DNA of 64,000 nucleotides. It comes from UBA7672 sp963784415 (GTDB lineage Bacteria > Pseudomonadota > Alphaproteobacteria > Caulobacterales > Hyphomonadaceae). The stretch spans positions 564,605-628,604 of the forward strand of contig CAWARK010000002.1 in assembly GCA_963784415.1 (NCBI GenBank), read 5' to 3'. The notes under the pieces are model-generated. The model made no database searches, was not told the origin of the DNA, and saw nothing but the letters and a program-made list of their open reading frames with translations. Shown one piece after another: positions 51,067 to 60,382 of the stretch (positions are counted from its first letter, which is position 1; each line of letters starts with the position of its first letter). The translations under genes were made by a program, and so were the position numbers.

Positions 51067-52251
51067 ATGGCGGGCAGCCCCACAGCGCTTCAGTACCTCG
51101 ACAAGGCAGTTGGAAGCCTCCGCAAGCTCGGGCTGTTCCCCGACACCAAGAGCGACCCGGCGCCGGTTGTGGCGCTGCTCAACCAGATTACCGAGCTGTC
51201 GCCCGACAAGGTGACGGCGATTGCGCGTACGCTCGACCAGGCGTCGACGTTCAACGAGGTGGTGCGCGAGCATATCGAGGCGATCAAGGTCGGCGAGCGC
51301 TATGAGACGATCACCAAGTCGTTCAACTCCATCCGCGACGACGCCAAGAGCATGGTGGATCAGTACGCCGATGGAAAGATCTCCACGATGGAGCGCGTCT
51401 CCAACGTCTGGATGAAGTTCTCGCGCGGCGACATCGCGCAACGCTTCGACAAGATCAAGGACACCTATCTCGACGTGCAGAAGGACACCAAGGTCCAGAT
51501 CGAGAAGGAGCACCTGATCCTCGAAGCCTACATGGATTTCCGCGGCGCGATGAAGTCGTCGGAAGTGCTGGCGCTCGAAGTCCTGAAGACGGCCGAGGGC
51601 AAGCTCGAGGAAGCCAAGGCCAAGATGAAAGCGGCGTCGGACGCGGTGGCGGCTTTTGTGGGCGAAGACCCGGCCGAGCGCTCCAAGCTGGAGCTGGCGC
51701 GCGATGAAGAGCTGCGCGCGTTGCAGGCGGAAGAGAAGCGCTACCAGGTCGCCAAGGATCTCTCGGATAACCTGACGGTTGGCTACAACACGTCGGAAGT
51801 GATCATGGCGCGGCTGGTGCAGATCACCAACGCGAAGGAGCGCATCTACGCGCAGTCGGTGTCGTTCTTCGGCACCAATGAGGTTGTGCTGACGGCCCTG
51901 TCGGCGACGTTTACCGGCATGTTCGGCCTGCATGAATCGACGCAGACGCTGGAGAGCATGAAGAAGGGCATCGACCAGTCGCTCGAGACGTTGAGCGAGA
52001 TCGGCGGCAAGGTGCAGGAAGCGGCGCTGAAGGCGGGCTATGGCCCCACGATTTCGGCGGCGGCGGTGAAGAAGCTGGTCGACTCGGTGGTGAGCTACCA
52101 GGAGCGGTCGATCACCATCATCGCCGAGATGCGCAAGCTGGCGACGCAGAACTCGGCGGAGATCCGCGACGCGGTCGAGGATGGCAAGCAGCGCATGGCG
52201 CACCTGATCGAACAGGGCGCGGCGGCGGCGTTGACCGTCACCACCTCTTGA
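51067..52251 (+). CDS. Coiled-coil cytoplasmic protein, TelA-like (tentative)
   Basis: A 394-residue, almost fully helical protein without signal peptide or membrane helix. Parts recall the toxic-anion-resistance (TelA) family: a long helix bundle with LRALQAEEKRYQVAKDLSDN and TSEVIMARLVQITNAKERIY, then SVSFFGTNEVVLTALSATFTG and a repeat-like QTLESMKKGIDQSLETLSEI. The match is by pattern only. It is first in a three-gene unit with a DUF6384 protein (30 bases on) and a long coiled-coil protein (start overlaps). The trio is probably one complex at the membrane. Function unknown. Confidence 0.6.
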   Translation: MAGSPTALQYLDKAVGSLRKLGLFPDTKSDPAPVVALLNQITELSPDKVTAIARTLDQASTFNEVVREHIEAIKVGERYETITKSFNSIRDDAKSMVDQYADGKISTMERVSNVWMKFSRGDIAQRFDKIKDTYLDVQKDTKVQIEKEHLILEAYMDFRGAMKSSEVLALEVLKTAEGKLEEAKAKMKAASDAVAAFVGEDPAERSKLELARDEELRALQAEEKRYQVAKDLSDNLTVGYNTSEVIMARLVQITNAKERIYAQSVSFFGTNEVVLTALSATFTGMFGLHESTQTLESMKKGIDQSLETLSEIGGKVQEAALKAGYGPTISAAAVKKLVDSVVSYQERSITIIAEMRKLATQNSAEIRDAVEDGKQRMAHLIEQGAAAALTVTTS

Positions 52252-52281
52252 TCGGCTTTCCGGCATGATCGACTGCAAGCC

Positions 52282-53247
52282 ATGAGCGAGACTTCCGTTC
52301 CGGTGCGGGCGGCGCCGACCGGCGTTGCGCCGGCCGTGACGTCGGACGAGCCACGCAAGCTCGACGATGTCATGCTGGCGATGGACGTGGTGGACACGCT
52401 TCGCCATCGCACGCGTATTGTCGACATGGAGCTCAATGAGGACGCGCGTGAGGAACAGCTCATCGCGCGCCTCAAGGAGATTTATGGCGCGCAGGGGATC
52501 GAGGTTCCCGATCGCATCCTGAAGGACGGCGTGAAGGCGCTGGCCGAGCAGCGCTTCGCCTACAAGCCGCCGGCGGATACGTTTTCGGTGCGGCTGGCCA
52601 AGGTCTATGTCAGCCGCAAGAAATGGCTGCCGCAGACGCTGACCGCACTCGGGGCCCTTGTCGCCATCGCGGCGGGATTTCAGTTGTTCGTGTTCGGGCC
52701 GATGAATGCGGAATGGCAAGCGATGCCAACAGAGATTTCGCGCGCTCTGGCGGACGGACAGAAGCTGGCCATTGATCCGGCGATCGACCTGCAACTGGCC
52801 AGTATCGCCGCCGAGGGGCAACGTGATGTCGCTAGCGGCGACAAAAACGACGCGCGAGCACAACTCAGCACGCTCAAAGGCATGAATGAACAGCTCGCGC
52901 AGGAATACGACATCCGCATCGTGTCACGGCCCGGCGAAGACACGGGCTTCTTCCGCAAGCGCCAGGACGTACCGAACGGCATGAGTTACTATCTGGTCGT
53001 GGAGCCTGTCGCGCCGGGTGGCCGGGTACTGAAAGTGCCGATCTACAATATCGAAACGGAAAAGACCGACCGCGTAAGCATCTGGGCGCAGCGCGTCAAC
53101 AAGGACACGCTCGACAAGGTCGCCGCCGAAAAGGCCGCCAGCGGCGTTGTCGTAAATGACGTTTTGGGCCGCAAGGCGCGAGGCGAACTCAATCCGGTAT
53201 TCGACGAACCCGTCCCGGGCGGCGCCATCACGAATTGGGATGACTGA
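52282..53247 (+). CDS. DUF6384 membrane protein
   Basis: A 321-residue protein. The N-terminal helical part has LDDVMLAMDVVDTLRHRTRI and ARLKEIYGAQGIEVPDRILKDG, a conserved block of the DUF6384 type. One membrane helix (about 118-138, LTALGALVAIAAGFQLFVFG) is followed by an extracytoplasmic domain (about 140-321) with strands around IRIVSRPGEDTGFFRKR and YYLVVEPVAPGGRVLKVPI. The protein thus links a cytoplasmic part to an outer domain. It is co-transcribed with the coiled-coil neighbours. Function unknown. Confidence 0.75.
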   Translation: MSETSVPVRAAPTGVAPAVTSDEPRKLDDVMLAMDVVDTLRHRTRIVDMELNEDAREEQLIARLKEIYGAQGIEVPDRILKDGVKALAEQRFAYKPPADTFSVRLAKVYVSRKKWLPQTLTALGALVAIAAGFQLFVFGPMNAEWQAMPTEISRALADGQKLAIDPAIDLQLASIAAEGQRDVASGDKNDARAQLSTLKGMNEQLAQEYDIRIVSRPGEDTGFFRKRQDVPNGMSYYLVVEPVAPGGRVLKVPIYNIETEKTDRVSIWAQRVNKDTLDKVAAEKAASGVVVNDVLGRKARGELNPVFDEPVPGGAITNWDD

Positions 53248-54784
53248 CGCCATGCCCAACTATGATGACCTTATTTCGGGACGCGACGCGCTTCACAGGC
53301 TGGATACCCTGACGGCCGGCGCGCGCGAAGAGTTTGATGCTGCCGCGCGTGCAGCCGATGGGCATTCGCGCCGGCGTATGGATCTCGCGCGTCTCAAGGC
53401 CGACGGCTATCGCGAGCTCGCAGCGATGCGGCTGGATGTAATCCGGTCCGAAGCCGACGACACGCTTACAGCGGCGGAAAAGGAAGCCGCGCGCCTGCTG
53501 ACGGAGCATGCGGCTTTTGTCGAGGCCATCAATCGCGACGTCGCGGCGGCCGAGACTGCGCTGAAGGATACCGAAGCTGCGCGCCGCGCTGGCGAAGGCG
53601 AGGTCGACGCCGCGCTGCATGCGTACGAGACGCTGGTCGACGAAACCGAAAAAGCCGTGCAGGCGGATCCCGGATATATCGCCCTGAAGGATGCGTTCGA
53701 ACAGTCGCGCGCCGTCGCCGTACGTGCCGAACAGAAGCTGGAGCTCGCAAAGACGGATCGCAGCGAGAAGGGCAAGCCCTACGAGAGCGATCCGCTGTTC
53801 TCCTATCTGTGGCAGCGCAAATTCCGCACGCCGGAGTATGGCAAGCGCGGGCTATCCAGGATGATGGATGGCTGGGTCGCGCGGCTGTGCCGGTATGACG
53901 AGGCGTATCTGAATTATGCGCGCTTGACTGAATTGCCGGACCGGATTGGCGAGCACCTCGCCACGATGCGGCTGGAGGAGGCAGAGGCGCAGGCTGCGAT
54001 CGAGCGGTTCGAGGCACAGGCGCTCGAGGCAAGGGGGGCGGCGAAGTTCTCGACCGACCTGGCGGCGGCCAAGGACAAGCTGAAGGCGCTGGATGCGGCG
54101 CTGGCGGCGGCCGAAGCGACGCATGCTGGCCTGCGCGTGAAGCACGAACAGGCGGCAAGCGGAGATACGGGTCCGCAGGAGAAAGCGCGGCGCGTGATCG
54201 AGGAGGGGTTGGCCAAGGCCAGCTTCCCGGATCTCAAGGTTCTGGCCGCTGAAACGACAACGCCGGATGACGACCGGATTGTCGAAGCGCTGATCAGGCT
54301 GCGGACGGAAGAGCTGCAGATGGAGGTCAATGCGCGCAGTGTGGATGCGCTTCCCGCGCGCCGTCGCGCTGGCGCCGAGACACTGGAACAGGTGCGCAGC
54401 CGATTCAAGCAATCTGGCCTCGATAGCCCGTATGTCATGCTGCTGCGCGCGGCGTTTGAAGCTGCGCTTGAAGCTTATGGCAGGGGACCATCACCCGACG
54501 GCGAGGCGTTGTGGCGCGCCATCCGCGCCACGATCCAGCAGGCGCCGCGCAATGACGACGACTATTTCGGCGGGCCGCGCCGTGGACGCAACATCGGCGT
54601 CGGCGATGTGGTCGCGGGCGTGGTCATCGGCGAAATCATCAAAGCCGCAACAGGTGGAAGTCGGTGGGGTGGTGGTGGTTGGGGCGGCGGGGGCTTTGGC
54701 GGCGGTGGCTCCAGCGGCGGCGGCGGGTTCAGGACGGGGGGGCGGATAGGCGGTGGTGGTTTCAAGACGGGCGGGCGCTTCTGA
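53240..54784 (+). CDS. Long coiled-coil protein with a Gly-rich tail
   Basis: A 514-residue protein starting at ATG 53240, which overlaps the DUF6384 stop; a second ATG at 53252 is possible. Residues 1-440 are mostly helical coiled coil (for example AGAREEFDAAARAADGHSRR, VEAINRDVAAAETALKDTEA), with one more compact region about 165-230 (LFSYLWQRKFRTPEYGKRGL, WVARLCRYDEAYLNYARL). Near 455-480 VGDVVAGVVIGEIIKAAT could be a short membrane or amphipathic helix. The end is a low-complexity Gly/Arg tail (GGSRWGGGGWGG and similar), like the tails of TPM-domain proteins. I do not recognise a family. It completes the three-gene unit. Confidence 0.65.
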   Translation: MTDAMPNYDDLISGRDALHRLDTLTAGAREEFDAAARAADGHSRRRMDLARLKADGYRELAAMRLDVIRSEADDTLTAAEKEAARLLTEHAAFVEAINRDVAAAETALKDTEAARRAGEGEVDAALHAYETLVDETEKAVQADPGYIALKDAFEQSRAVAVRAEQKLELAKTDRSEKGKPYESDPLFSYLWQRKFRTPEYGKRGLSRMMDGWVARLCRYDEAYLNYARLTELPDRIGEHLATMRLEEAEAQAAIERFEAQALEARGAAKFSTDLAAAKDKLKALDAALAAAEATHAGLRVKHEQAASGDTGPQEKARRVIEEGLAKASFPDLKVLAAETTTPDDDRIVEALIRLRTEELQMEVNARSVDALPARRRAGAETLEQVRSRFKQSGLDSPYVMLLRAAFEAALEAYGRGPSPDGEALWRAIRATIQQAPRNDDDYFGGPRRGRNIGVGDVVAGVVIGEIIKAATGGSRWGGGGWGGGGFGGGGSSGGGGFRTGGRIGGGGFKTGGRF

Positions 54785-54785
54785 G

Positions 54786-55871
54786 ATGTCGCAGGGCGTC
54801 GAGCTGCTGCGGTGGACCGACGTGCCGCTTGAGGCGAGCGAACCGCAACTGACGCTGGGACTGGGATCGGGACTGACGGCGCGGGACGGGCGCGTGTTCG
54901 CTGTGACGGATCGCGGGCCGAACCTGTTCATCGTGGAGGCCATTGCCGCCTACGGCCATTCGGGGCTTGAAGCATTACGCGGAATTCGTGACGCCAAAGT
55001 CATGCCCCGGCCGGCGGACGGGCCGGAGATCGCCGAGCTGCGCATCGATGCTGGCGAGGTTCGGCTGGTGCGCCGGATTCCCCTCTGCACGCGATCCGGA
55101 CGGAGGCTGAGCGGATCGCCGCCGCCGGGCGTTACGGAGCCGCTGTTCGACACGGCGGGGACTCCCCTACTGCCTGATCCGCTCGGCGCGGATACGGAAG
55201 CGATCGCGGTTATGCCCGATGGCGGGTTCTTCGTTGCAGATGAATATGTGCCGTCGCTGTTGAAGGTCGACGCCGATGGCGTTGTCATCTCGCGCTGGGT
55301 TCCTGCGGGGTGCGAGGCGATGCTGGCGCATGACGACATCGGGGTGCGTGGCGTCCTGCCGGAGCGGGCGATGCGGCGCAGGGCCAATCGCGGCATCGAA
55401 GCCTTGTGCGCATCTGCGGACGGACGCTGGCTCTATGTCGGTTTCCAGAGCGCGCTGGAGGGCGAGGATCAGGGCGCAGTTCCGATCTGGAAGCTGGATG
55501 CGCGCTCGGGCGAGCTGGTCTCGGAATGGCTTTACCGGTTCGATGCGCCCGAGACGTTTCTGCGTGACGCGCGCCGTCGCAAGGTGGGGCCGGGCGACTT
55601 GAAGGTTTGTGAAATCGCTTGGGCGGGCGAGGATCGGCTGATCGTGCTGGAGCGCATCGCGCATTCCGCGAAGCTCTATGTCATTGATCTCGCGCGCCTG
55701 CCCGAGAAGCGGTTGCTGATCTCGACCGACGATCATCCCGAGGTCGGCGCTGACCTGGAAGGCATGGCGCTGCTGTCGCCAACGGAAATCCTGCTGGTGT
55801 CCGATAATGATTTCGGCGTCGAGGGTGCGAGCACGGAATTCTGGCGCGTGCGGCTAGACGCGGCGATCTAA
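54786..55871 (+). CDS. Esterase-like phytase-family protein
   Basis: A 361-residue predicted beta-propeller without a clear signal peptide. Blades are suggested by LTARDGRVFAVTDRGPNLF, TEAIAVMPDGGFFVADEYVP, IEALCASADGRWLYVGFQ, DLKVCEIAWAGEDRLIVLER and DLEGMALLSPTEILLVSDND. This fits the 'esterase-like activity of phytase' family, which binds calcium and cleaves phosphoesters in some members. It starts one base after the previous stop and so joins that operon. Its stop overlaps that of the convergent PhoD gene by 4 bases. Confidence 0.8.
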   Translation: MSQGVELLRWTDVPLEASEPQLTLGLGSGLTARDGRVFAVTDRGPNLFIVEAIAAYGHSGLEALRGIRDAKVMPRPADGPEIAELRIDAGEVRLVRRIPLCTRSGRRLSGSPPPGVTEPLFDTAGTPLLPDPLGADTEAIAVMPDGGFFVADEYVPSLLKVDADGVVISRWVPAGCEAMLAHDDIGVRGVLPERAMRRRANRGIEALCASADGRWLYVGFQSALEGEDQGAVPIWKLDARSGELVSEWLYRFDAPETFLRDARRRKVGPGDLKVCEIAWAGEDRLIVLERIAHSAKLYVIDLARLPEKRLLISTDDHPEVGADLEGMALLSPTEILLVSDNDFGVEGASTEFWRVRLDAAI

Positions 55872-57493
55872 GCCGAGAGCTTGCGGGCGTTGTAGTCGAC
55901 GCTGAGGTGCTTGCGGCCGGTCTCGGCGGCGTTGCGTCCGCCGATTGCCGGCACAAAGACAAACTCCGTGTCGATGCGGTCGGGGCGGATATCGAGGGTG
56001 AAATAGCCGCGCTGGCTCGTATCCATCCATTTGAGGTTCGGGTTCGCGGCCATGAAGTCGGATGCGAGGCGGGCGGCATCGCCGTTGAAGCGGCGCTCGA
56101 AGCCGTAGGACGACACGCTTTGCCCTGCGAACTCGACGCCGACTTCGCCGGCTTCATCGCCAAGGTCGAACGCCCACGCGTTGTGGCTGTCGCCGGTGAG
56201 CGTGACGAGGTTGGCGCGGGCTTGCCTTGCGGCGTCGTAGAGGCGCTTGCGGGCGGCGGGATAGCCATCCCATTTGTCCAGCGAGTAGGGCATGCCGGCG
56301 GTGGTGAGCATCTCGCGCTTGTCGAGTTCGGCGCGTAGTTCCGGCGGGATGCCGCCCTTGATCCAGGCGTCGTTCGCCTTCGGGAATTGCGTTGCGCCGA
56401 CGATCACCTGTTGCACCAGGATCTGCCAGCGCGTCGCGGATGACACAGACGATGCGAGCCCATCGGCGAGCCATTGTTCCTGCTGCGGGTCCATCATGGC
56501 GCGGTTGGGATCGGCGAGCGGGCCATTGCGAAATGCGGAGAGGCGCGACTTGAGATCGCCGTCGGCGGCGAACACGGCGTCGAGATCGTCATCGAGCTGT
56601 TTCGTCCGTCCGAGCAGGCGCGTTTCCATCCGGAACAGGGTCGCGAGATTACCGATGCGGTGCGTGCCATACCAGTCGCTGTGCATGGGCAGCCATTCGC
56701 GCCACGCTTGCAGACCAGCAGAGCGGCGTGCGAACCAGTCGCCTTCGGTCGCAGGATCATGCGCGCTTGCGCCATCGCGGTAGCTGTTGTTGGCCGTCTC
56801 GTGATCATCCCACACGGCGATCATGGGCAGGCGATGGTGCAGGGCGGTGAGGTCGGGATCGGCGTGATAGCTGGCGTAGCGTTGGCGGTAGTCGGCAAGG
56901 TGGATTGCTTCCCCAGGAGGCGCGAGGCCGCGGGCTGCGGCGATGCCCGGCTGGGCGTCAGCGCGGGTCAGCGGGGATTCGTAAATGTAGTCGCCGGTGT
57001 GGATCGCGAGATCGATGTCGTCGCGTGCGGCGGCATGAGCGTAGGCGTTGAACCAACCCGATGTACCGTTCGAACAGGAGAACACGGCGATGCGGAAGCG
57101 ATCGACATTGCCGGCGGGTAGGGTGCGTGTGCGGCCAGTTGTGGACACCTGACGGTCCGGCGACACGAAGCGGTAGAAATACCAGCGGCCGGGTGCGAGG
57201 CCCTCGACGATGGCATGAGCGCAGAAGTCGGTCGCAGGCGACGCCTCGACGTCTCCGGTCTGCACGATGCGGCTGAAGCGCTCGTCGTCAGCAATTTCTA
57301 CGCGGAGCACGGTGGGTGATGGGTTGACGAAGCGCGTCCACAGGACGACGCGCGTCTGTCCCGGATCGCCGGACGCAACGCCGTGCGTGAAGCCGGTCAG
57401 TTGCTGGGCGAAAGCGCGGCCCGGCAGAGTGGCAAGCGTTAGACCCGCAGCTCCGGCGACAAGCAAACGGCGACGGTCAACAACAAAGGCCAT
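55868..57493 (-). CDS. phoD: PhoD-type alkaline phosphatase
   Basis: A Tat-exported calcium/iron phosphodiesterase-phosphatase of 541 residues. The twin-arginine signal is MAFVVDRRRLLVAGAAG, ending AFAQQ. A Fn3-like N-terminal region (about 30-130) is followed by the PhoD catalytic domain: IAVFSCSNGTSGWFNAY, LAIHTGDYIYESP (metal-binding Asp), MIAVWDDHETANNSYRDG (metal-binding DDHE), WQILVQQVIVGA and LTGDSHNAWAFDLG. It probably frees phosphate from organic phosphate. The upstream gene (215-residue protein) ends 35 bases away. Confidence 0.93.
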   Translation of the reverse strand: MAFVVDRRRLLVAGAAGLTLATLPGRAFAQQLTGFTHGVASGDPGQTRVVLWTRFVNPSPTVLRVEIADDERFSRIVQTGDVEASPATDFCAHAIVEGLAPGRWYFYRFVSPDRQVSTTGRTRTLPAGNVDRFRIAVFSCSNGTSGWFNAYAHAAARDDIDLAIHTGDYIYESPLTRADAQPGIAAARGLAPPGEAIHLADYRQRYASYHADPDLTALHHRLPMIAVWDDHETANNSYRDGASAHDPATEGDWFARRSAGLQAWREWLPMHSDWYGTHRIGNLATLFRMETRLLGRTKQLDDDLDAVFAADGDLKSRLSAFRNGPLADPNRAMMDPQQEQWLADGLASSVSSATRWQILVQQVIVGATQFPKANDAWIKGGIPPELRAELDKREMLTTAGMPYSLDKWDGYPAARKRLYDAARQARANLVTLTGDSHNAWAFDLGDEAGEVGVEFAGQSVSSYGFERRFNGDAARLASDFMAANPNLKWMDTSQRGYFTLDIRPDRIDTEFVFVPAIGGRNAAETGRKHLSVDYNARKLSA

Positions 57494-57528
57494 GGCAAAC
57501 TCCCGACCAGATGACCCATAGATATCGT

Positions 57529-58176
57529 CTATGACGCTTTGGCGTCAGTGCCATTCTTCGCCAGCTGGCGATAGTTCTGGGCAAAGCGCGTGGCCTGATC
57601 TGTCGTCGCGCCGAATACGGTCTCTCCCAGTGTCCGCATGACCATGTAGCGGTAGATCAGCGTGGCTGAGCGATAACCCGTGAGCCTTCCAAGCCGCGTG
57701 GGCGCGCGCAGCTTGCGAAGCTCCAGTTCAAGGTTCATCGCCTGGACGCCGAAGAAGTCGCGCCGTACGGATGTCAGCGTGCGCGCAAGCGATATGCACA
57801 GGACAGTATAGCCCGTGCCGAAGCCGAGGTTCATAGGGTGATAGCTGTCGGCCTCTTTCCGTCTATCGGCCGCGTTCTCAAACGCTGCGATAAACCGTTC
57901 ACGATCGAGGCCAAGGCAATCCGGAACGATCTCGTAGACCAGCGCCGGGACGTGCTCGTCCTTGAGCGACCTGCTTAACCAGTCAAACGCATGCCGTCGT
58001 TTTGCGAGACCAATAGCGAGTCCGACATGGCCTGCGGCAAAACCGAGGGCATAGTCCGTGTACCAGCCGTCGCTTTCCGGCGGCGCATAGTCTCGCGTTG
58101 TGGCGCTCAGCTCGCCGAGAAAGCGGTGTGCGAAGGCGTGCAATTCCCGATCACGACCGCGGGCGGTCAGCGTCAT
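57529..58176 (-). CDS. Unrecognised helical protein
   Basis: A 215-residue protein. It has no signal peptide. It appears helical, with GWYTDYALGFAAGHVGLAIG, FDWLSRSLKDEHVPALVYEI, and PMNLGFGTGYTVLCISLART in the middle, and a basic region near RRDFFGVQAMNLELELRKLR. Two weakly hydrophobic stretches (about 42-58 and 118-135) could be buried helices. I do not recognise a family. It lies 28 bases after the DUF1993 gene on the same strand and is probably co-transcribed with it and perhaps with phoD. Confidence 0.6.
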   Translation of the reverse strand: MTLTARGRDRELHAFAHRFLGELSATTRDYAPPESDGWYTDYALGFAAGHVGLAIGLAKRRHAFDWLSRSLKDEHVPALVYEIVPDCLGLDRERFIAAFENAADRRKEADSYHPMNLGFGTGYTVLCISLARTLTSVRRDFFGVQAMNLELELRKLRAPTRLGRLTGYRSATLIYRYMVMRTLGETVFGATTDQATRFAQNYRQLAKNGTDAKAS

Positions 58177-58204
58177 GCCTCGCTCCCCAGTCGCGAAGGT
58201 CTTG

Positions 58205-58720
58205 TTACTGTCCCGGCGGGCGCAGGTAGTCGCGCTTGCCGAGGACGACGCCGTTGTGGCGCAGGATGTTGTAGGTCGTCGCGGCGTGGAAATAGACGTT
58301 CGGGAAGACGAAGGATTGCAGGTAGGCCGTGGCGGTCATCGGCATTTCCTGGCCGCCGCCGACCGGAATGTTGAGAACCGTCGCCGCGCGGGCGTCGATC
58401 GCTTCGCTCGATGCGGCCTGCACATAGGCGTTGGCCTTCTGCACGCGCTCGATCAGCTGGGCGAACGAGGTTTCGATGTCGGGGAAGGACGGCAGGTCCG
58501 TTCCTGCGAGACGGGCGACGCCGCGTGTCATGGTGTCGGCGACGATCTGTACCTGCCGCGAGAGCGGGAACATATCCGGGAAGAGGCGGAAGTTCAGGAA
58601 GACTTCTTCCGGCAGCTTGTGGGCGGCCGCGTGGTCTGCGCCCTTCTTCAGAATGCCGCCCAGCGCGCCGAGGGTCTGGGTGCTGGCGTCCTTGATCAGT
58701 GTCGAAATCGCTACAGTCAT
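58205..58720 (-). CDS. DUF1993 family protein (second copy)
   Basis: A 171-residue protein, a diverged paralogue of the one at 22450-22956. It keeps the layout: NFRLFPDMFPLSRQVQIVAD (like LAPDMRPLSAQIQLASD), LPSFPDIETSFAQLIERV and FHAATTYNILRHNGVVLGKRDYL. ATG 58720 is used; the frame is open for 31 more codons upstream without a ribosome site. Function unknown. It heads a likely transcript with the 215-residue gene. Confidence 0.87.
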   Translation of the reverse strand: MTVAISTLIKDASTQTLGALGGILKKGADHAAAHKLPEEVFLNFRLFPDMFPLSRQVQIVADTMTRGVARLAGTDLPSFPDIETSFAQLIERVQKANAYVQAASSEAIDARAATVLNIPVGGGQEMPMTATAYLQSFVFPNVYFHAATTYNILRHNGVVLGKRDYLRPPGQ

Positions 58721-58837
58721 GGCTTGTCCCGTCTGGAATGCGGGCCCTAATAGCCCGAGCGGGGGCAGGATGCACCGGGAATTTTTCAGCGAGCCGCGCG
58801 ACGGGAATCGCACAGGACTGGCAGGTTGGGGGGATCA

Positions 58838-59401
58838 GTGAAGCTGCGGCTGAAGATACTGGCGTGGTGTCACATCGTGTTCGGTGGGCTGGGGCTGGCC
58901 GTCTCCGCCGTAATTCTGGCTGGCTATGCCCTGCGGCCTGATCCGGAATACACGGATGAGCTCGTCGCGATCTTCAGCGTGCTCGGCCTGCTGGGCCTGG
59001 CCTATTGTGTGCCGTCGCTGATCGGCGGAATTGGTTTGCTGCGGGGGCGGCCAATTGCGCGTGTGATCATCTGGTGCGAATCCGCCGCGCTTGCGGTGCT
59101 CGTGCCGGTGGGAACGGTGCTGTGCAGCATCAGCATCTGGATCCTGCTGACGACCTGGGACCCTGAAGAGATCGGCGATCTCGGCAGCATCGAGCGGTTC
59201 GTGCAGCGTTCGCTGCGCGCTATCATGCTGATGCTCGCCGCCCTGTTTATCCTGGGCGTTATCCTGCTGACGGGCTATCTGTTCCGCGATGTGATTGACC
59301 CGCCGGGCCGGCAAGTGCTGACGCCGATGCCGGAGATGCCGAAGTTCGATCCGCCGCCGGAGTTCAAGATGCCGGAGTTGCCGCACGCACCGGAACGGTG
59401 A
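58838..59401 (+). CDS. Four-helix membrane protein
   Basis: A 187-residue inner-membrane protein from GTG 58838, which has GGGGGGA five bases upstream; a TTG at 58826 is also possible. Helices: about 7-28, 42-64, 76-100 and 128-150. The cytoplasmic or periplasmic tail is Pro/Met-rich (MPEMPKFDPPPEFKMPELP). I recognise no family with confidence. The last 38 bases overlap the 3' end of the convergent peptidyl-prolyl isomerase gene. Confidence 0.65.
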   Translation: MKLRLKILAWCHIVFGGLGLAVSAVILAGYALRPDPEYTDELVAIFSVLGLLGLAYCVPSLIGGIGLLRGRPIARVIIWCESAALAVLVPVGTVLCSISIWILLTTWDPEEIGDLGSIERFVQRSLRAIMLMLAALFILGVILLTGYLFRDVIDPPGRQVLTPMPEMPKFDPPPEFKMPELPHAPER

Positions 59402-60302
59402 CGTTGCAAAGGCCGATGCGGCCGACCGGGTTCTTGTAGAAATCATCCTTCCGCCAGCGGCGCGAATTGACCAGCGTGTCGAAGCTCGCGCTGTCGGTCT
59501 TCATGATTTCGAGCGGCGTGCGTTGTGCGGGCGGAAGATCGGCAGCGACCTTGATGTCGGCGTAGTGCTGGTATTCTTCCGGCGTCTTGTAGAAGCCGGC
59601 ATCGCCCGTGCCACGCGGGAAGGAGGACATGATCTCCATGCCCTGCACGACGCGGCCAAGCATGGTGAGCTGGTGATCGAGATTGCGCGGGCTGTGACCG
59701 ATGACGACGTAGAGCTCCGTGCCGCCGCCGGAGTTTTCGTCGTTCTCGCGGCCAACGCCGACCATGCCATAGCAATGCGTCAGCCACGCGCTGTTGGCGT
59801 CGCGCGCGGCGTACATGCCGTTCGAGAAGCCGACTTCGGACGCGTAGGTATCGGGATCGGGCAGGATGTCGAAATTCTTGATCGCGCTGCGCGGCTGGGA
59901 GAATTCCGCATTGAGTTTCTCGACGCCGACCTTGGGCGGGCGCGCCGGATCTGCGGCCTGCGCCCACTGGCTCACAAAATTGTCCTGCACGCGTGTAACG
60001 GCGCCGTTCACGAAGAAACCTTCGCGGGAAAGCGCTTTCACATTGGCGACGTGGTGCGGGGAGAACTCCGGCGCCAGCTCGATGATGACGCGGCCTTTTC
60101 CGGGGAAGTCCATGTAGAGCGTGTTTTCGGGATCGAGCGTGCGCCATTCGTAGGGCTTCGAGGCGGCTATGACATCAGCAATGGAAGGTGTGGGGCCTGA
60201 GGGCGGTGCGGGAATCGCGCTTGCCACAGGTGTCGTCGACTGACAGGCAACGAGCGGGGAGGCAGCAAGAGCCAGGGCGGCAAAGCCAATCGCGATCCTC
60301 AT
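59364..60302 (-). CDS. Cyclophilin-type peptidyl-prolyl isomerase lipoprotein
   Basis: A 312-residue exported protein: signal MRIAIGFAALALAASPLVAC with lipidated Cys about 20, a Pro/Ala-rich linker, then a cyclophilin-like domain. Marks are TLYMDFPGKGRVIIELAPEF (like the usual G.I.ieL), HHVANVKALSREGFF, RVQDNFVSQWAQA (like the usual FMIQGGD) and GGTELYVVIGHSPRNLD with LGRVVQGMEIM. It helps fold periplasmic or outer-membrane proteins. The FMIQ catalytic residues are altered, so activity may be low. ATG 60302 has GGAGG five bases upstream. Confidence 0.82.
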   Translation of the reverse strand: MRIAIGFAALALAASPLVACQSTTPVASAIPAPPSGPTPSIADVIAASKPYEWRTLDPENTLYMDFPGKGRVIIELAPEFSPHHVANVKALSREGFFVNGAVTRVQDNFVSQWAQAADPARPPKVGVEKLNAEFSQPRSAIKNFDILPDPDTYASEVGFSNGMYAARDANSAWLTHCYGMVGVGRENDENSGGGTELYVVIGHSPRNLDHQLTMLGRVVQGMEIMSSFPRGTGDAGFYKTPEEYQHYADIKVAADLPPAQRTPLEIMKTDSASFDTLVNSRRWRKDDFYKNPVGRIGLCNVTVPVRAATPAS

Positions 60303-60382
60303 AGTCCCTCCAGTCATTCTGACTGGCAGACCTTGCGATGGATCAGCGGGAAGCTCAACGGCCTCTGCTTGGCGTGGCAAAC

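Noticed and set aside
50815..52863. 682-codon frame opposite the coiled-coil and DUF6384 genes
   Set aside because: It spans two sense genes and an intergenic region and has His/Arg/Leu-rich shadow composition.
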